Source: JADHUC01 sp964617665 (GTDB taxonomy: Bacteria > Planctomycetota > Planctomycetia > Pirellulales > Pirellulaceae). From it: a DNA stretch of 14,769 nucleotides. The position numbers were made by a program, and so were the translations under genes. Numbering within the stretch: position 1 is the stretch's first letter; each line of letters begins with the position of its first letter. The notes under the pieces are model-generated. The model searched no databases and was not told where the DNA came from. It saw nothing but the letters and a program-made list of their open reading frames with translations. This document shows positions 1 to 7,619 of the stretch, piece by piece. The stretch is taken from contig CAZUAH010000338.1 in the NCBI GenBank assembly GCA_964617665.1, positions 1 to 14,769 on the forward strand, written 5' to 3'.

Positions 1-1
1 C

Positions 2-883
2 AAACGAAACACGGATCTGATCAGTGGCTGGATTCAAGACGAGATATCCCTGGGGGATGAGGCTGTGTTCACAATCGGCACGAAACTTGAACACAACGAC
101 TACACAGGGGGCGAAGTGCAGCCGACGGCCCGTTTGATGTGGTCGCTGGACGAACGTCGTGTACTGTGGGGCGCCGTGTCGCGGGCCGTTAGAACTCCCT
201 CACGTATCGAGGATGATATTCGATTTCGTGCTCCGGCCGGCCCCGGGACGTTCCTGTTTCTTCAGGGAAACGCTTTCGTCGAATCAGAGAACTTGATGGC
301 GTATGAAATTGGCTACCGGGCTCAGCCGGCGGATTGCTTCTCATGGGACATGGCCCTGTTCTACAACGAGTATGAAGACCTGATTAGCTTTCGGCCAAGT
401 GGCCCACGCGACCCACCCGTCGGTGTTCCAGCGGACATCCCGTTTCTGCACGACAACATCGCCCACGCCGAGACCTACGGGGTCGAGCTTTCCTGTCAAT
501 GCACCCTAACGGAGTGTTGGCGTCTGGATGCTTCGTATTCGTTCCTGGAGATTCAGTCGCACGGGAGTTTCAACGATGCGTGGCAGGAGGAGCGGAGTCC
601 GCAGAATCAAGCGTTCTTGATGTCCTCCTGGGACTTGCCGCGGCGCGTCGAGCTGGATCTCATGGCTCGCTACGTGGATGTCCTTCCGAACGTCAACGCC
701 CCCCCCTACATCTCGCTGGATGCCCGGCTTGGCTGGAGACCGAATGACTGCTGGGAGTTCTCTGTCGTTGGCCAGAATCTGCTGGATTCCCACCACGTGG
801 AATTCTCACCATCATCACTTGTGCAGACAACACCGACGGAGGTCAGGCGAGGCGTCTACGCGCAGATCGTGTGGCGACCGTGA
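2..883 (+). CDS. TonB-dependent outer-membrane receptor, C-terminal part (5' end outside window)
   Basis: The frame is open from base 2 and ends at TGA 881-883, giving about 293 residues of the C-terminal half of a TonB-dependent receptor. This family forms a 22-strand outer-membrane barrel that imports large or scarce ligands using TonB energy. Visible hallmarks are the stretch LEHNDYTGGEVQPTARLMW followed by AVSRAVRTPSR, the strand ENLMAYEIGYRAQP, the loop NEYEDLISFRP, the GVELS strand and the near-terminal VVGQNLLDSHHVEF. These match the colicin I/FecA-like receptor barrel. The protein ends in ...AQIVWRP, so the usual aromatic end residue is followed by Arg-Pro. The plug domain and TonB box would lie upstream and cannot be seen. 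A GTG at 65 is an internal valine, not a start. The ligand cannot be told; the convergent urea-binding gene need not be related. Confidence 0.88.
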   Translation, partial: KRNTDLISGWIQDEISLGDEAVFTIGTKLEHNDYTGGEVQPTARLMWSLDERRVLWGAVSRAVRTPSRIEDDIRFRAPAGPGTFLFLQGNAFVESENLMAYEIGYRAQPADCFSWDMALFYNEYEDLISFRPSGPRDPPVGVPADIPFLHDNIAHAETYGVELSCQCTLTECWRLDASYSFLEIQSHGSFNDAWQEERSPQNQAFLMSSWDLPRRVELDLMARYVDVLPNVNAPPYISLDARLGWRPNDCWEFSVVGQNLLDSHHVEFSPSSLVQTTPTEVRRGVYAQIVWRP

Positions 884-947
884 CTCTCGCGTTGGGCACA
901 GTGTCGAGCGGATGACCGAATCTACTGCGCGAGGGCACGGGACGCGA

Positions 948-2222
948 TCACTGTCCCGGATTAGCCCAACTCCCCTGCCAGCCTTGGTAGAGATCGTTGA
1001 GGAATTCTTCCCATTCAGATCGAGAACGGTAGCCGGGATACGGAGCTGGAGGTACAGGTTTCGCCGAACTCCACACGATGGTGAACTGGCCGTTTTCCTC
1101 GACTCTACCAATCCGCACCGTCTTCCAGAGATGGTTATTGCGAGGATCTACGTACACGGTCCCACCCGGTGCTTCGAACTTCTGATTAACGACTGCCTCG
1201 CGAACCGCGGCCACGTCGTCCGTGCCCGCTTTGCGAACTGCCTCAGCCCATAACTTGACCGCTACAAAGGCTGCCTCCATCGGGTCGTCGGTCACTCGGT
1301 CCGTTCCATATTTCTCTTGAAACCGCGTTACGAACTGCTCGTTCTCTTCGCTTTCGACGCTTTGGAAGTAATTCCAACTTGCATAGTCGCCTACCATAGC
1401 GTCCAGTCCCATTGTGCGCAGTTCGTCCTCGGCGATGCTGAACGACATGGTGGGAATCTGCTCCGGCGTAATTCCAGCCGCTCGCAATTCGCGGAAGAAG
1501 GCCTCGTTCGTATCGCCATTAATCGTGTTCAGAATAACGTCGGGCTGGGCGGCGAGAATGCTCTGCACCACACCCTGCACGTCGTCGCTGCCTAGCAGAA
1601 TGTACTCTTCGCCCACGATTTCGCCGTGTAGCGACCGAAGCTGGTCGCGAATGATCTCGTTGGCGGTCCGTGGGAAAACGTAGTCCGAGCCGACCAAGAA
1701 GAACTTCCTGCCGATATTCTCGAAGCACCATCTCACAGCCGGAAGGATTTGTTGGTTCGGCGCCGCGCCCGTGTACACGATGTTGGGAGACTCTTCCAAG
1801 CCTTCATACTGCACGGGATAGAACAGAAGATGATCGTGCTCTTCAAACACCGGCTTGACGGTCTTCCGACTGGCCGAAGTCCAGCAGCCGAAGATCGCGC
1901 TCACCTTCTCTTGGGTGATCAATCGCTCGGCCTCGCTCGCAAACGTAGGCCAATTCGACCTCCCGTCCGCAACCACGGGCTCAATCTTCCTTCCAAACAA
2001 CCCGCCTGCCTCGTTGATTTCGTCGATCGCCAGCAGTGTTGCATCGGCTACGGATATCTCGCTGACCGCCATCGTGCCCGACAGCGAATGAAGAACGCCA
2101 ACACGAATGGAGCCTTGCTTCGACGGCTCGCCCTGATCCGGGTTGGTTCGCGATTGGCAAGATATCCAACCGGCTGCGGCAATCGGAAGCAGAACAACGA
2201 CGAGTAGTTCTTTTCTGTTCAT
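948..2222 (-). CDS. urtA: Urea ABC transporter substrate-binding lipoprotein, UrtA-like
   Basis: The 424-residue protein is a periplasmic type I binding protein of the urea/short-amide class. I place the start at ATG 2222: it gives an N-terminal signal (MNRKELLVVVLLPIAAAGW) and a Cys at residue 22 in ISC, a slightly atypical lipobox, whereas an earlier start at 2273 would put 17 polar residues ahead of the signal. Family motifs are VGVLHSLSGTMAVSE (41-55), ADGRSNWPTFASEAE (85-99), FGCWTSASRKTVKPVFE (111-127), LLFYPVQYEGLE (132-143), FFLVGSDYVFPRTAN (174-188) and GDYASWNYF (278-286). By family, it delivers urea to UrtBCDE. No permease or ATPase gene lies beside it, so it either works with a distant transporter or is a sensory binding protein. 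It converges with the TonB receptor, 64 bp apart. No clear Shine-Dalgarno is visible. A related amide-binding protein is the main alternative. Confidence 0.9.
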   Translation of the reverse strand: MNRKELLVVVLLPIAAAGWISCQSRTNPDQGEPSKQGSIRVGVLHSLSGTMAVSEISVADATLLAIDEINEAGGLFGRKIEPVVADGRSNWPTFASEAERLITQEKVSAIFGCWTSASRKTVKPVFEEHDHLLFYPVQYEGLEESPNIVYTGAAPNQQILPAVRWCFENIGRKFFLVGSDYVFPRTANEIIRDQLRSLHGEIVGEEYILLGSDDVQGVVQSILAAQPDVILNTINGDTNEAFFRELRAAGITPEQIPTMSFSIAEDELRTMGLDAMVGDYASWNYFQSVESEENEQFVTRFQEKYGTDRVTDDPMEAAFVAVKLWAEAVRKAGTDDVAAVREAVVNQKFEAPGGTVYVDPRNNHLWKTVRIGRVEENGQFTIVWSSAKPVPPAPYPGYRSRSEWEEFLNDLYQGWQGSWANPGQ

Positions 2223-2230
2223 CGTTTCAA

Positions 2231-2259
2231 CACGATACCACCAGAATATGCACGATACC
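2231..2259. repeat. Two 9-bp direct repeats just upstream of urtA
   Basis: CACGATACC occurs at 2231-2239 and again at 2251-2259. The copies are 20 bp apart, about two helical turns, and sit 9 and 29 bp before the urtA start on its upstream side. Same-face spacing would suit a dimeric or tandem-binding regulator. With only two copies of 9 bp, chance is possible. Confidence 0.3.
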
Positions 2260-2445
2260 GGTGGGCCCCCCAAGCCAAAATCGACGGCGGTGAGAAACCA
2301 CTCGCTTGATTCTACCCAAGTGCCTGCCCTATTGCACCACCTTCACGAAGGGATATCGCGGCAGTGGCCCTGACGAGGAGCCGGTCTTGGCGGTCGTTCC
2401 GGAAAGTGGTTCCCGCCGGGGATGATGTCGCGTCGAAATGGTGCC

Positions 2446-3816
2446 CTAACTGCTGGCCGGCGCTTGCCGCGCGTCGTTCACGGCAATTGCCGCGCGGGCC
2501 AGACTGGCAATTAGTGCCAAGAGAACGGCGACGGCTGCGCCCAGCACAATGTAGATCAACCACGGCAATCGCTCGGTCAGTGGCAGTGGTTCCGGCATGT
2601 ACGCTGGATTGGCTTGCCGTCCACCCACGACAAGCCGTGCCGGACTCGAATCCAACGGGTTCGGCAGATTTCGTGCGAAGTCGTAGTTGGGGGCTTCAGC
2701 TTTTGGATTTCCAAAGTACAGACGAATTGGACTGGCGAGTTCCGCTTTGCGCTCGACGATGATCGCGCGCACTGGAGCAGCGACTTTGACCGAACGAATT
2801 TGCAGCGGTGCATTACGACCGTCGGTTACCACAAGCTTCAAGCGAGCCGCGCGTACATCGTTGAATCTCGCCACCATGTCGGTCTTCTTCTCGCCGGCCC
2901 GGCGCTGCCACACACCGCGGCCTACCGTCTCAAACGGCTTGCCGGAATTCGGGCGTCCCGCGGCTTCGATGTGGTAGTTGCGATGGAACTCGGAATCAGC
3001 AATCTCGACCATAATTCGATCGCAGGGCACGTTTTCGCCGCCCAAGTCGATTACCCATGCTGATCCATCACCGCCATCGGCCCGTACCGGATCGCGTTTG
3101 CCGATCGACACGCCTCGAGTGTCAAACTCGCCCGGCATCTTCACTCGACGCCGTACGACGACCTCGCTGATCTTCACGACACCCCTATCCTTCTGTGGAT
3201 CTGCGTGAACGGTGATCCGCACATAGCGGTAACGGCATGTGTTGTAGGCGATTGTCTGGTCGACGAATTCCTTCGACTCGGCCCGGAAACGAACGATGTC
3301 CTGTTCGGCCACCTTCTTCCATTCCTCGCGATCGCCGCTTCCTTCCACCAGCACATGGCGGCGGAAGCCCGTGCCGGGCGTTTTCACATCCACTTCGTTG
3401 TGCTCGATCTGCTCCTCGCCCAAATCGAGCGATATCTGGCTGGAACCGTCGGCGTTCTCTACCTGATTGAATGGGGCGGCCTTGGCGGCAACGGTCGAGT
3501 CCTCCGGACGTCGCACACGCAGTGCGTACGGGACTTCTCGACCGCTGGTGTCGTACAGTCGTAGGTCTGCCAGGTCCGTTCGCGCGTGGCTGAACGTGTC
3601 GGGCGTCAGAATGAAGTCGAACAGCCGCGCATCGCCTTCTTCCGCAATTGGTACCTCTTGAAAGTACTTCCACGCAGCCAGCGATTCGGCCACAGCCGAA
3701 TCCGGGGCTTGCGGCTGATCGCCCGCAAACGTGAGCCCACAGGTCGCAAGCGAAAGCGCGAGAAAGACCCTCGGCACCAAACACCCACGGATCCCGATTC
3801 CCTTAGACGCCATCAT
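2446..3816 (-). CDS. DUF3999 family exported protein, partner of the DUF2339 protein
   Basis: The protein has about 456 residues. The start is ATG 3816: the Shine-Dalgarno GGAGGTGA (3830-3823) stands 6 nt before it. ATG 3813 is an alternative, while GTG 3822 would touch the ribosome site. Residues 1-32 form a signal peptide (LVPRVFLALSLATCGLTFAG). The bulk is a predicted periplasmic beta-rich region opening with DARLFDFILTPDTFSHARTD and LRLYDTSGREVPYALRVRRP, the pattern I associate with DUF3999. The repeats of 'RYRYVRITVHADPQ' and 'AARLKLVVTDGRNAPL' style resemble discoidin-like strands. A single membrane helix follows near the end (LPWLIYIVLGAAVAVLLALI), with a short tail. The gene overlaps the DUF2339 gene by 14 bp and its ribosome site lies inside that gene, so translation is probably coupled. 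The DUF3999/DUF2339 pairing is seen in other bacteria; the function is unknown. Confidence 0.8.
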   Translation of the reverse strand: MMASKGIGIRGCLVPRVFLALSLATCGLTFAGDQPQAPDSAVAESLAAWKYFQEVPIAEEGDARLFDFILTPDTFSHARTDLADLRLYDTSGREVPYALRVRRPEDSTVAAKAAPFNQVENADGSSQISLDLGEEQIEHNEVDVKTPGTGFRRHVLVEGSGDREEWKKVAEQDIVRFRAESKEFVDQTIAYNTCRYRYVRITVHADPQKDRGVVKISEVVVRRRVKMPGEFDTRGVSIGKRDPVRADGGDGSAWVIDLGGENVPCDRIMVEIADSEFHRNYHIEAAGRPNSGKPFETVGRGVWQRRAGEKKTDMVARFNDVRAARLKLVVTDGRNAPLQIRSVKVAAPVRAIIVERKAELASPIRLYFGNPKAEAPNYDFARNLPNPLDSSPARLVVGGRQANPAYMPEPLPLTERLPWLIYIVLGAAVAVLLALIASLARAAIAVNDARQAPASS

Positions 3817-5701
3817 CACCACTCACCTCCGATGGTTGTCGATCCACCTGAATACGCTGATAAGCCCATCCCGCGATACCCAGCACCACAGCGACGATAA
3901 AGAATGCCAGGATGCGGTAGAACTCTTTCAATCCAGCCATGTCGAAAAGGAAGACTTTGGCAATCGTCACGGCAAACACGAACAACGCCGTCCACCGCAG
4001 TGGCGGAAGCTTTCGCGCAAAGCCTACTGCCAAGATGGTCACCGCATAGACAGCCCACAGAGCGGACAATGCCATCTGGCCGATCCATCGCCATCGATCG
4101 GCATCCTTTGGAAATGCCTGCGATTGCGAATGGAAGTAGGCGTAAAGATCGACCGACAAGAGCAACCACAACAGCATGACTCCCGCCATGCCAGCGATTC
4201 CGATCAGTATTCGTTCTGCCTGCTGCAACCGGCCTGCAAAACGACCGGCCACCGCGACGGACGCAAACAGACAGGCTGTGACGCCCAGCGCAGGCAGGGC
4301 GTACTCGTTCAGGATTGGTATGTAAGGCTCGATCGACTGGATGGTCCACGTGTCAACAAACAGCAACCGGCCTACTGCCAACGAGATCAGCCCCGCCGCC
4401 ATGCAACGCAACGCCCCAGCGTTCACTCGCAAGCCAAACCACCACAACGCCGCTGCCTCGGCTGCCCATCCCAAAGCGATCCACTCGGCATCGGCCTGGA
4501 TCGGAAAAGTCAGGCCGATGAAGCCGACGGCCGCGGCCAGTGAGGTCAGAAGCTGCCGGCTATCGTCCGGCCTTCGCCCGAGGATCAATCGACCGACAAT
4601 TACGTAAATCATGGCCATCGCGACGGCCAGCAGCCCCATCCACTCTCGATAGTCCTCCTGCAGCAGAGCAAAGGCGGCGGCAAACCACAAGAACGCGTTC
4701 ATTAGCAGCCGCGCGAGATCCTCCCATGTAGCTCTTCGCGATCGGAATACGTGCGTTGTAAGACTGTGCGCGACAAACAACAGGTAGATGGCCAACTGAA
4801 ACCCAATCGCCCAGGCCAGCTTCTCAGGGTGGTAATGCAGGGCATGCCAGTACCAGAATAGCCCGTGAGTGCCCAATAGAGCCGCACTTCCCAGTCCCCA
4901 CCAATGCCGCCACGCGGCCAGTACCACGACGCCCAAGTCGAGTATGGCCAGATATGTGAAAAACGCTTGATACTGATCGGTCTCCGATTGCATCAACAGC
5001 GGTATTAGCAGGCCGCCCAACAGCGACGTCCATGCCAGGGACGGCGCGTTGTACAACACGGCCAGCAATGCAGCCTCGACGATCACCACCAACAGGAAGC
5101 CGGCCGCGATTTGTTGCGGAACAAGCTGATAGAAGCCAAACGCGCTATAGACAGCCAGAAACAGGACAACAAAACCGGCCGCCGAGAGCATTTGCGAAAA
5201 GATGCGCCAGTCACGCCGGTAGTATCGCCAGCCCGCCAGCGTCAATCCCACGCCGGCAAGCAACCCGATGCCTACACGGCCAAGAGGCCCGATCCATTGG
5301 TTCTCGTACGCATAACGAAGAAAGAAAGCCGTGCCGAACAAGACCAGCACTACCGCAACCCAGCCCAGTGCCTTGCGGCCAATCAGCAATTCCCAATTGA
5401 TTCCGTCCTCACTTGGGGCCGGCGGCGACGTCACGGCAACAGGTTCTATGACTTCGGCCGCAACGATCTCTTCTTCCTGCTGCGTTACAGGCGTCGCCGT
5501 GGCTTCCGGTGTTGGCTGCGCCGGGACATCGATCCCCGGTTCCGCCGGCTGCAGTTGCCGCTGCTCCAACTCGTTCACGCGACGCATCAGCGCTCGGGTA
5601 CGGCGCATGAGGACGAAAACGAATACCAACGCGACGATAGGAGCGATGATCACGAACGCGAGGAGCAACCACGCCAACAGGATTAGGAACCACTCCAGCA
5701 C
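3803..5701 (-). CDS. DUF2339 family polytopic membrane protein
   Basis: This is a 632-residue integral membrane protein. The start is GTG 5701, with GAGAGG (5715-5710) 8 nt ahead and the DUF2007 stop 18 bp upstream. Residues 5-33 make a first membrane helix (LLAWLLLAFVIIAPIVALVF). A basic, heptad-like stretch (RRTRALMRRVNELEQRQ) and a Pro/Glu/Thr-rich linker to about residue 100 follow. The DUF2339 core begins at INWELLIGRKALGWVAVVL, with FGTAFFLRYAYENQWIGPLGRVGIG next, and continues as a long run of hydrophobic helices, perhaps 16-18, to the C-terminus. At 632 residues it is on the short side for the family, which I recall as often 800-1000. No enzymatic motif is visible. The role is unknown; co-occurrence with DUF3999 suggests an inner-membrane complex with a large periplasmic partner. 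Confidence 0.82.
   Translation of the reverse strand: MLEWFLILLAWLLLAFVIIAPIVALVFVFVLMRRTRALMRRVNELEQRQLQPAEPGIDVPAQPTPEATATPVTQQEEEIVAAEVIEPVAVTSPPAPSEDGINWELLIGRKALGWVAVVLVLFGTAFFLRYAYENQWIGPLGRVGIGLLAGVGLTLAGWRYYRRDWRIFSQMLSAAGFVVLFLAVYSAFGFYQLVPQQIAAGFLLVVIVEAALLAVLYNAPSLAWTSLLGGLLIPLLMQSETDQYQAFFTYLAILDLGVVVLAAWRHWWGLGSAALLGTHGLFWYWHALHYHPEKLAWAIGFQLAIYLLFVAHSLTTHVFRSRRATWEDLARLLMNAFLWFAAAFALLQEDYREWMGLLAVAMAMIYVIVGRLILGRRPDDSRQLLTSLAAAVGFIGLTFPIQADAEWIALGWAAEAAALWWFGLRVNAGALRCMAAGLISLAVGRLLFVDTWTIQSIEPYIPILNEYALPALGVTACLFASVAVAGRFAGRLQQAERILIGIAGMAGVMLLWLLLSVDLYAYFHSQSQAFPKDADRWRWIGQMALSALWAVYAVTILAVGFARKLPPLRWTALFVFAVTIAKVFLFDMAGLKEFYRILAFFIVAVVLGIAGWAYQRIQVDRQPSEVSGDDGV
3823..3830 (-). 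promoter_or_regulatory. Shine-Dalgarno of the DUF3999 gene inside the DUF2339 gene
   Basis: GGAGGTGA on the minus strand is an eight-base match to the canonical anti-16S target, 6 nt before ATG 3816. It lies within the last codons of DUF2339, which supports translational coupling and decides the DUF3999 start. Confidence 0.7.
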
Positions 5702-5719
5702 GGTGTTCGCCTCTCTGGA

Positions 5720-5926
5720 CTACTCATGCGTTCCGATGATCTTCTTCGCCCGATCAGCATCTGCGGATCGCACCATCAGGTCGATCGTCAATATGCCAGT
5801 TAACCCGCCTTGCCCCTCGCCGCCCAACTCGCACGGAATCCCCTCGTTTTCGAGTGCCCCCTTGATAATCTCTGCCTGAACGGCATCGGTCACCGAATAG
5901 ACTTTGACCAAATCGTTTGCGTCCAT
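5720..5926 (-). CDS. DUF2007 small protein (putative signal-transducing type)
   Basis: This 68-residue protein has no signal peptide and should be cytoplasmic. It reads MDANDLVKVYSVTDAVQAEI, then IIKGALENEGIPCELGGEGQ, then LTIDLMVRSADADRAKKII. That is the DUF2007 pattern: a small ferredoxin-like beta-alpha-beta fold resembling a PII or ACT half, in which a 'source of identity' segment (AEIIKGALENEGIPC) and a 'V...DADRAKKII' helix are conserved. The start is ATG 5926 with GAGGA 4 nt upstream. It is the first gene of a three-gene minus-strand operon (DUF2007, DUF2339, DUF3999). The family is often labelled signal transducing without biochemical proof. Context suggests it may regulate or bind the membrane partner, which is inference. 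Confidence 0.8.
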   Translation of the reverse strand: MDANDLVKVYSVTDAVQAEIIKGALENEGIPCELGGEGQGGLTGILTIDLMVRSADADRAKKIIGTHE

Positions 5927-6329
5927 GGTTTCCTCGTTGTGGAGCCAGACAATCCACTTATGGGCTGTCCGACAAGAATACGCGACTTTTTACACGATGC
6001 GGGCTAACGTTGCCTGCAACATTCTAGCAAATCTGCAGCGTATATGGTCGCCCTCGAGATTCTCGGGACATCAACACCACAGATGATCCGCAGTGGATTG
6101 ACAGGATTTGGTGAGAAAATCGCTTCTCAATTCCACTTCCCCGCAAACTGACGGGATCGCACGAAATCGGCAAACGACAAAGATCGCCTGCTTGCCGCGA
6201 TGGTATCGGCGCGGAATGCGACGCTGCTAAACTGTACCAATCATCACATGTCATTTTCCGTAGGACGGATTGCCAATCCGTCCACGGCATCGTCCCGATT
6301 GGCAATTCAATCTGTATATTCGACATCAG
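5927..6329. other. 403-bp divergent intergenic region, DUF2007 operon / CitG-like gene
   Basis: This stretch separates the minus-strand DUF2007 operon from the plus-strand CitG-like gene and should hold both promoters. I see no convincing -35/-10 pair. The only clear structure is the REP-like palindrome at 6263-6307. Open frames here on either strand have no ribosome site, and their translation only reads through the palindrome. Confidence 0.5.
6263..6307. repeat. REP-like palindromic doublet (GGACGGATT / AATCCGTCC)
   Basis: GGACGGATT (6263-6271) and AATCCGTCC (6275-6283) are perfect 9-bp inverted arms around the trinucleotide GCC. After 15 bp a shorter copy in opposite orientation follows: ATTGGCAAT, the reverse complement of the ATTGCCAAT core. 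The whole unit is therefore two palindromes facing each other, like a REP doublet. It starts 67 bp before the CitG-like start codon. From memory, this exact palindrome recurs in planctomycete genomes, where its translation gives tags such as GRIANPS and TDWQSVL; both strings appear in the spurious frames here. Confidence 0.65.
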
Positions 6330-7214
6330 ATGCCGAATCCCCAAGACAAACAACCATCGCCACTCGATCCGGAATCGTCCGTTGGTCAGTGCGCCACGTT
6401 GGCGTGCCTGCTGGAAGTGACCGCGCCAAAGCCCGGCAACGTACACCGCGGTGCCGACTTCGATGATATGACCTTCATGGATTTCGTGGTCAGTGCAACG
6501 GCCATCGGCCCGGCGATGGACGCGGCTGTCGAAAACGGCGTTGGCGAGACCGTATTGCGAGCCGTGCGAGCGACGCGGCAGATGGTCGACACAAACACAA
6601 ACCTGGGCACCGTTCTACTGTTGGCTCCACTGGCCTGCGTGCCGCGCGAACTGTCTCTGGAATCCGGTATCGCCGAAGTGTTTGGCGCCCTCACAGCCGA
6701 CGATGCGAGCAAAGTCTACGAAGCCATTCGCATGGCAGAACCGGCCGGACTTGGCGAAGTGGACGAAATGGACGTGGCTGACCACGCGCCGAGCGAACTA
6801 TTGGCCGCCATGCGTGCTGGTGCCGAACGAGACATGGTCGCGCGGCAGTATGCCGAGAACTTCTACCAAGTCCTGCACCACGTAGCCCCGGCGCTATGCC
6901 ACGGCGCACAGACCGGTTGGTCGCTGACCGAAACAATCATTCACACGCAACTGCAACTTCTCGCACAGTTCCCCGATAGCCTGATCGCCCGTAAATGCGG
7001 TCCCGACATCGCCGAGCAGACCGGCGACCGGGCCGCCACCATTCTGGATACCGGCGATCCGGGTGACGAGCAATATCTCCAAGCCCTGGGAGACCTGGAC
7101 TTCTGGCTACGAAGCGACGGTCATCGCCGCAACCCCGGCACAACCGCCGATCTAATCGCAGCCGGTCTGTTCGTCGTCTTGAGAGAACGGCTGATCACGC
7201 CACCGTTCCACTGA
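6330..7214 (+). CDS. Triphosphoribosyl-dephospho-CoA synthase family protein (CitG/MdcB-like)
   Basis: The 294-residue cytoplasmic protein starts at ATG 6330. An in-frame ATG at 6270 lies inside a palindromic repeat and would add repeat-derived residues, so I reject it. No strong Shine-Dalgarno is visible. Motifs follow the CitG family: TAPKPGNVHRGADFDDMTF (31-49, compare CitG 'KPGLVDR'), DTNTNLGTVLLLAPL (87-101), EPAGLGEVDEMDV (137-149) and RNPGTTADLIAAGLFV (267-282). Classical members join ATP and dephospho-CoA to make the prosthetic-group precursor of citrate lyase or malonate decarboxylase. No such enzyme is encoded nearby, and the NTNLG variant is more like the archaeal/planctomycete branch, whose substrate may differ. 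I recall such homologues near tetrahydromethanopterin C1 genes, but nothing here tests that. The gene converges with the His-rich gene, 42 bp apart. Confidence 0.8.
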   Translation: MPNPQDKQPSPLDPESSVGQCATLACLLEVTAPKPGNVHRGADFDDMTFMDFVVSATAIGPAMDAAVENGVGETVLRAVRATRQMVDTNTNLGTVLLLAPLACVPRELSLESGIAEVFGALTADDASKVYEAIRMAEPAGLGEVDEMDVADHAPSELLAAMRAGAERDMVARQYAENFYQVLHHVAPALCHGAQTGWSLTETIIHTQLQLLAQFPDSLIARKCGPDIAEQTGDRAATILDTGDPGDEQYLQALGDLDFWLRSDGHRRNPGTTADLIAAGLFVVLRERLITPPFH

Positions 7215-7256
7215 CTGCCATCATCGGTGGACGTCCCGCATCAGATCCCTACATCG

Positions 7257-7619
7257 TCAGTGGTGGAATCTTGGGTTCAAATCGATGTGTCCGTTATGGC
7301 AACGGTCGTAATGCCCAGGTACATGATGCGGTACGTAATCGTAATGGCCGTGGCTGTGCCAGCCGCGATGCCGCGTCCAATGCCGGTACGTCGGGTGGTA
7401 ATAACGATCGTAATGCACCGAGGGGCCGTGCCACGTTGGATGGCTGCGGTGGTAGCTATGGCCACGGTAGTAGCTGTGACCCCCGTGGTAGCTGCCGTGA
7501 TGCCCCCTGTAACCATATCCACAGTCTTGAGCGTACGCCGGTGAATCCCAAAGCAGTGCGGTACCTCCGAAGACGACTGCTACCGAAAGCCCGATCAACG
7601 TTCCGCTTCGCCTAGTCAT
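7257..7619 (-). CDS. Small secreted His/Tyr/Gly-rich protein
   Basis: The 120-residue precursor starts at ATG 7619, with AAGGAG (7632-7627) exactly 7 nt upstream. A GTG at 7625 is too close to that site. Residues 1-30 form a signal peptide (MTRRSGTLIGLSVAVVFGG...) ending AYA, with cleavage likely before Gln31. The mature 90 residues contain 22 His and 13 Tyr plus two Cys, in loose repeats such as GHSYYRGHSYHRSH and VPHHVPGHYDRCH. No fold is recognisable. Such composition fits binding of divalent metal ions or a low-complexity envelope or extracellular protein, which is inference. It is a lone gene, convergent with the CitG-like gene. The DNA repeats that encode it also open a long frame on the other strand, which I treat as a shadow. 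Planctomycetes often carry similar His/Tyr-rich exported proteins of unknown role. Confidence 0.72.
   Translation of the reverse strand: MTRRSGTLIGLSVAVVFGGTALLWDSPAYAQDCGYGYRGHHGSYHGGHSYYRGHSYHRSHPTWHGPSVHYDRYYHPTYRHWTRHRGWHSHGHYDYVPHHVPGHYDRCHNGHIDLNPRFHH

Noticed and set aside
938..958. CGGGAC/GTCCCG stem at the urtA stop codon
   Set aside because: The stem is only six pairs with a 9-nt loop, spans the stop codon and has no T-run; too weak for a terminator call.
3731..4543. 270-codon plus-strand frame antisense to DUF2339/DUF3999
   Set aside because: It is rich in Gln, Arg and Pro, as expected from reading membrane-protein codons backwards, and no family is recognisable.
6024..6446. 140-codon minus-strand frame over the CitG upstream region
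   Set aside because: Its translation contains the TDWQSVL tag produced by the REP-like palindrome. It overlaps the CitG-like start and has no ribosome site.
7271..7615. Asn/Gly/Arg-rich plus-strand frame over the His-rich gene
   Set aside because: It arises from the repeat-like codons of the minus-strand gene. The minus strand has the signal peptide and the AAGGAG site.
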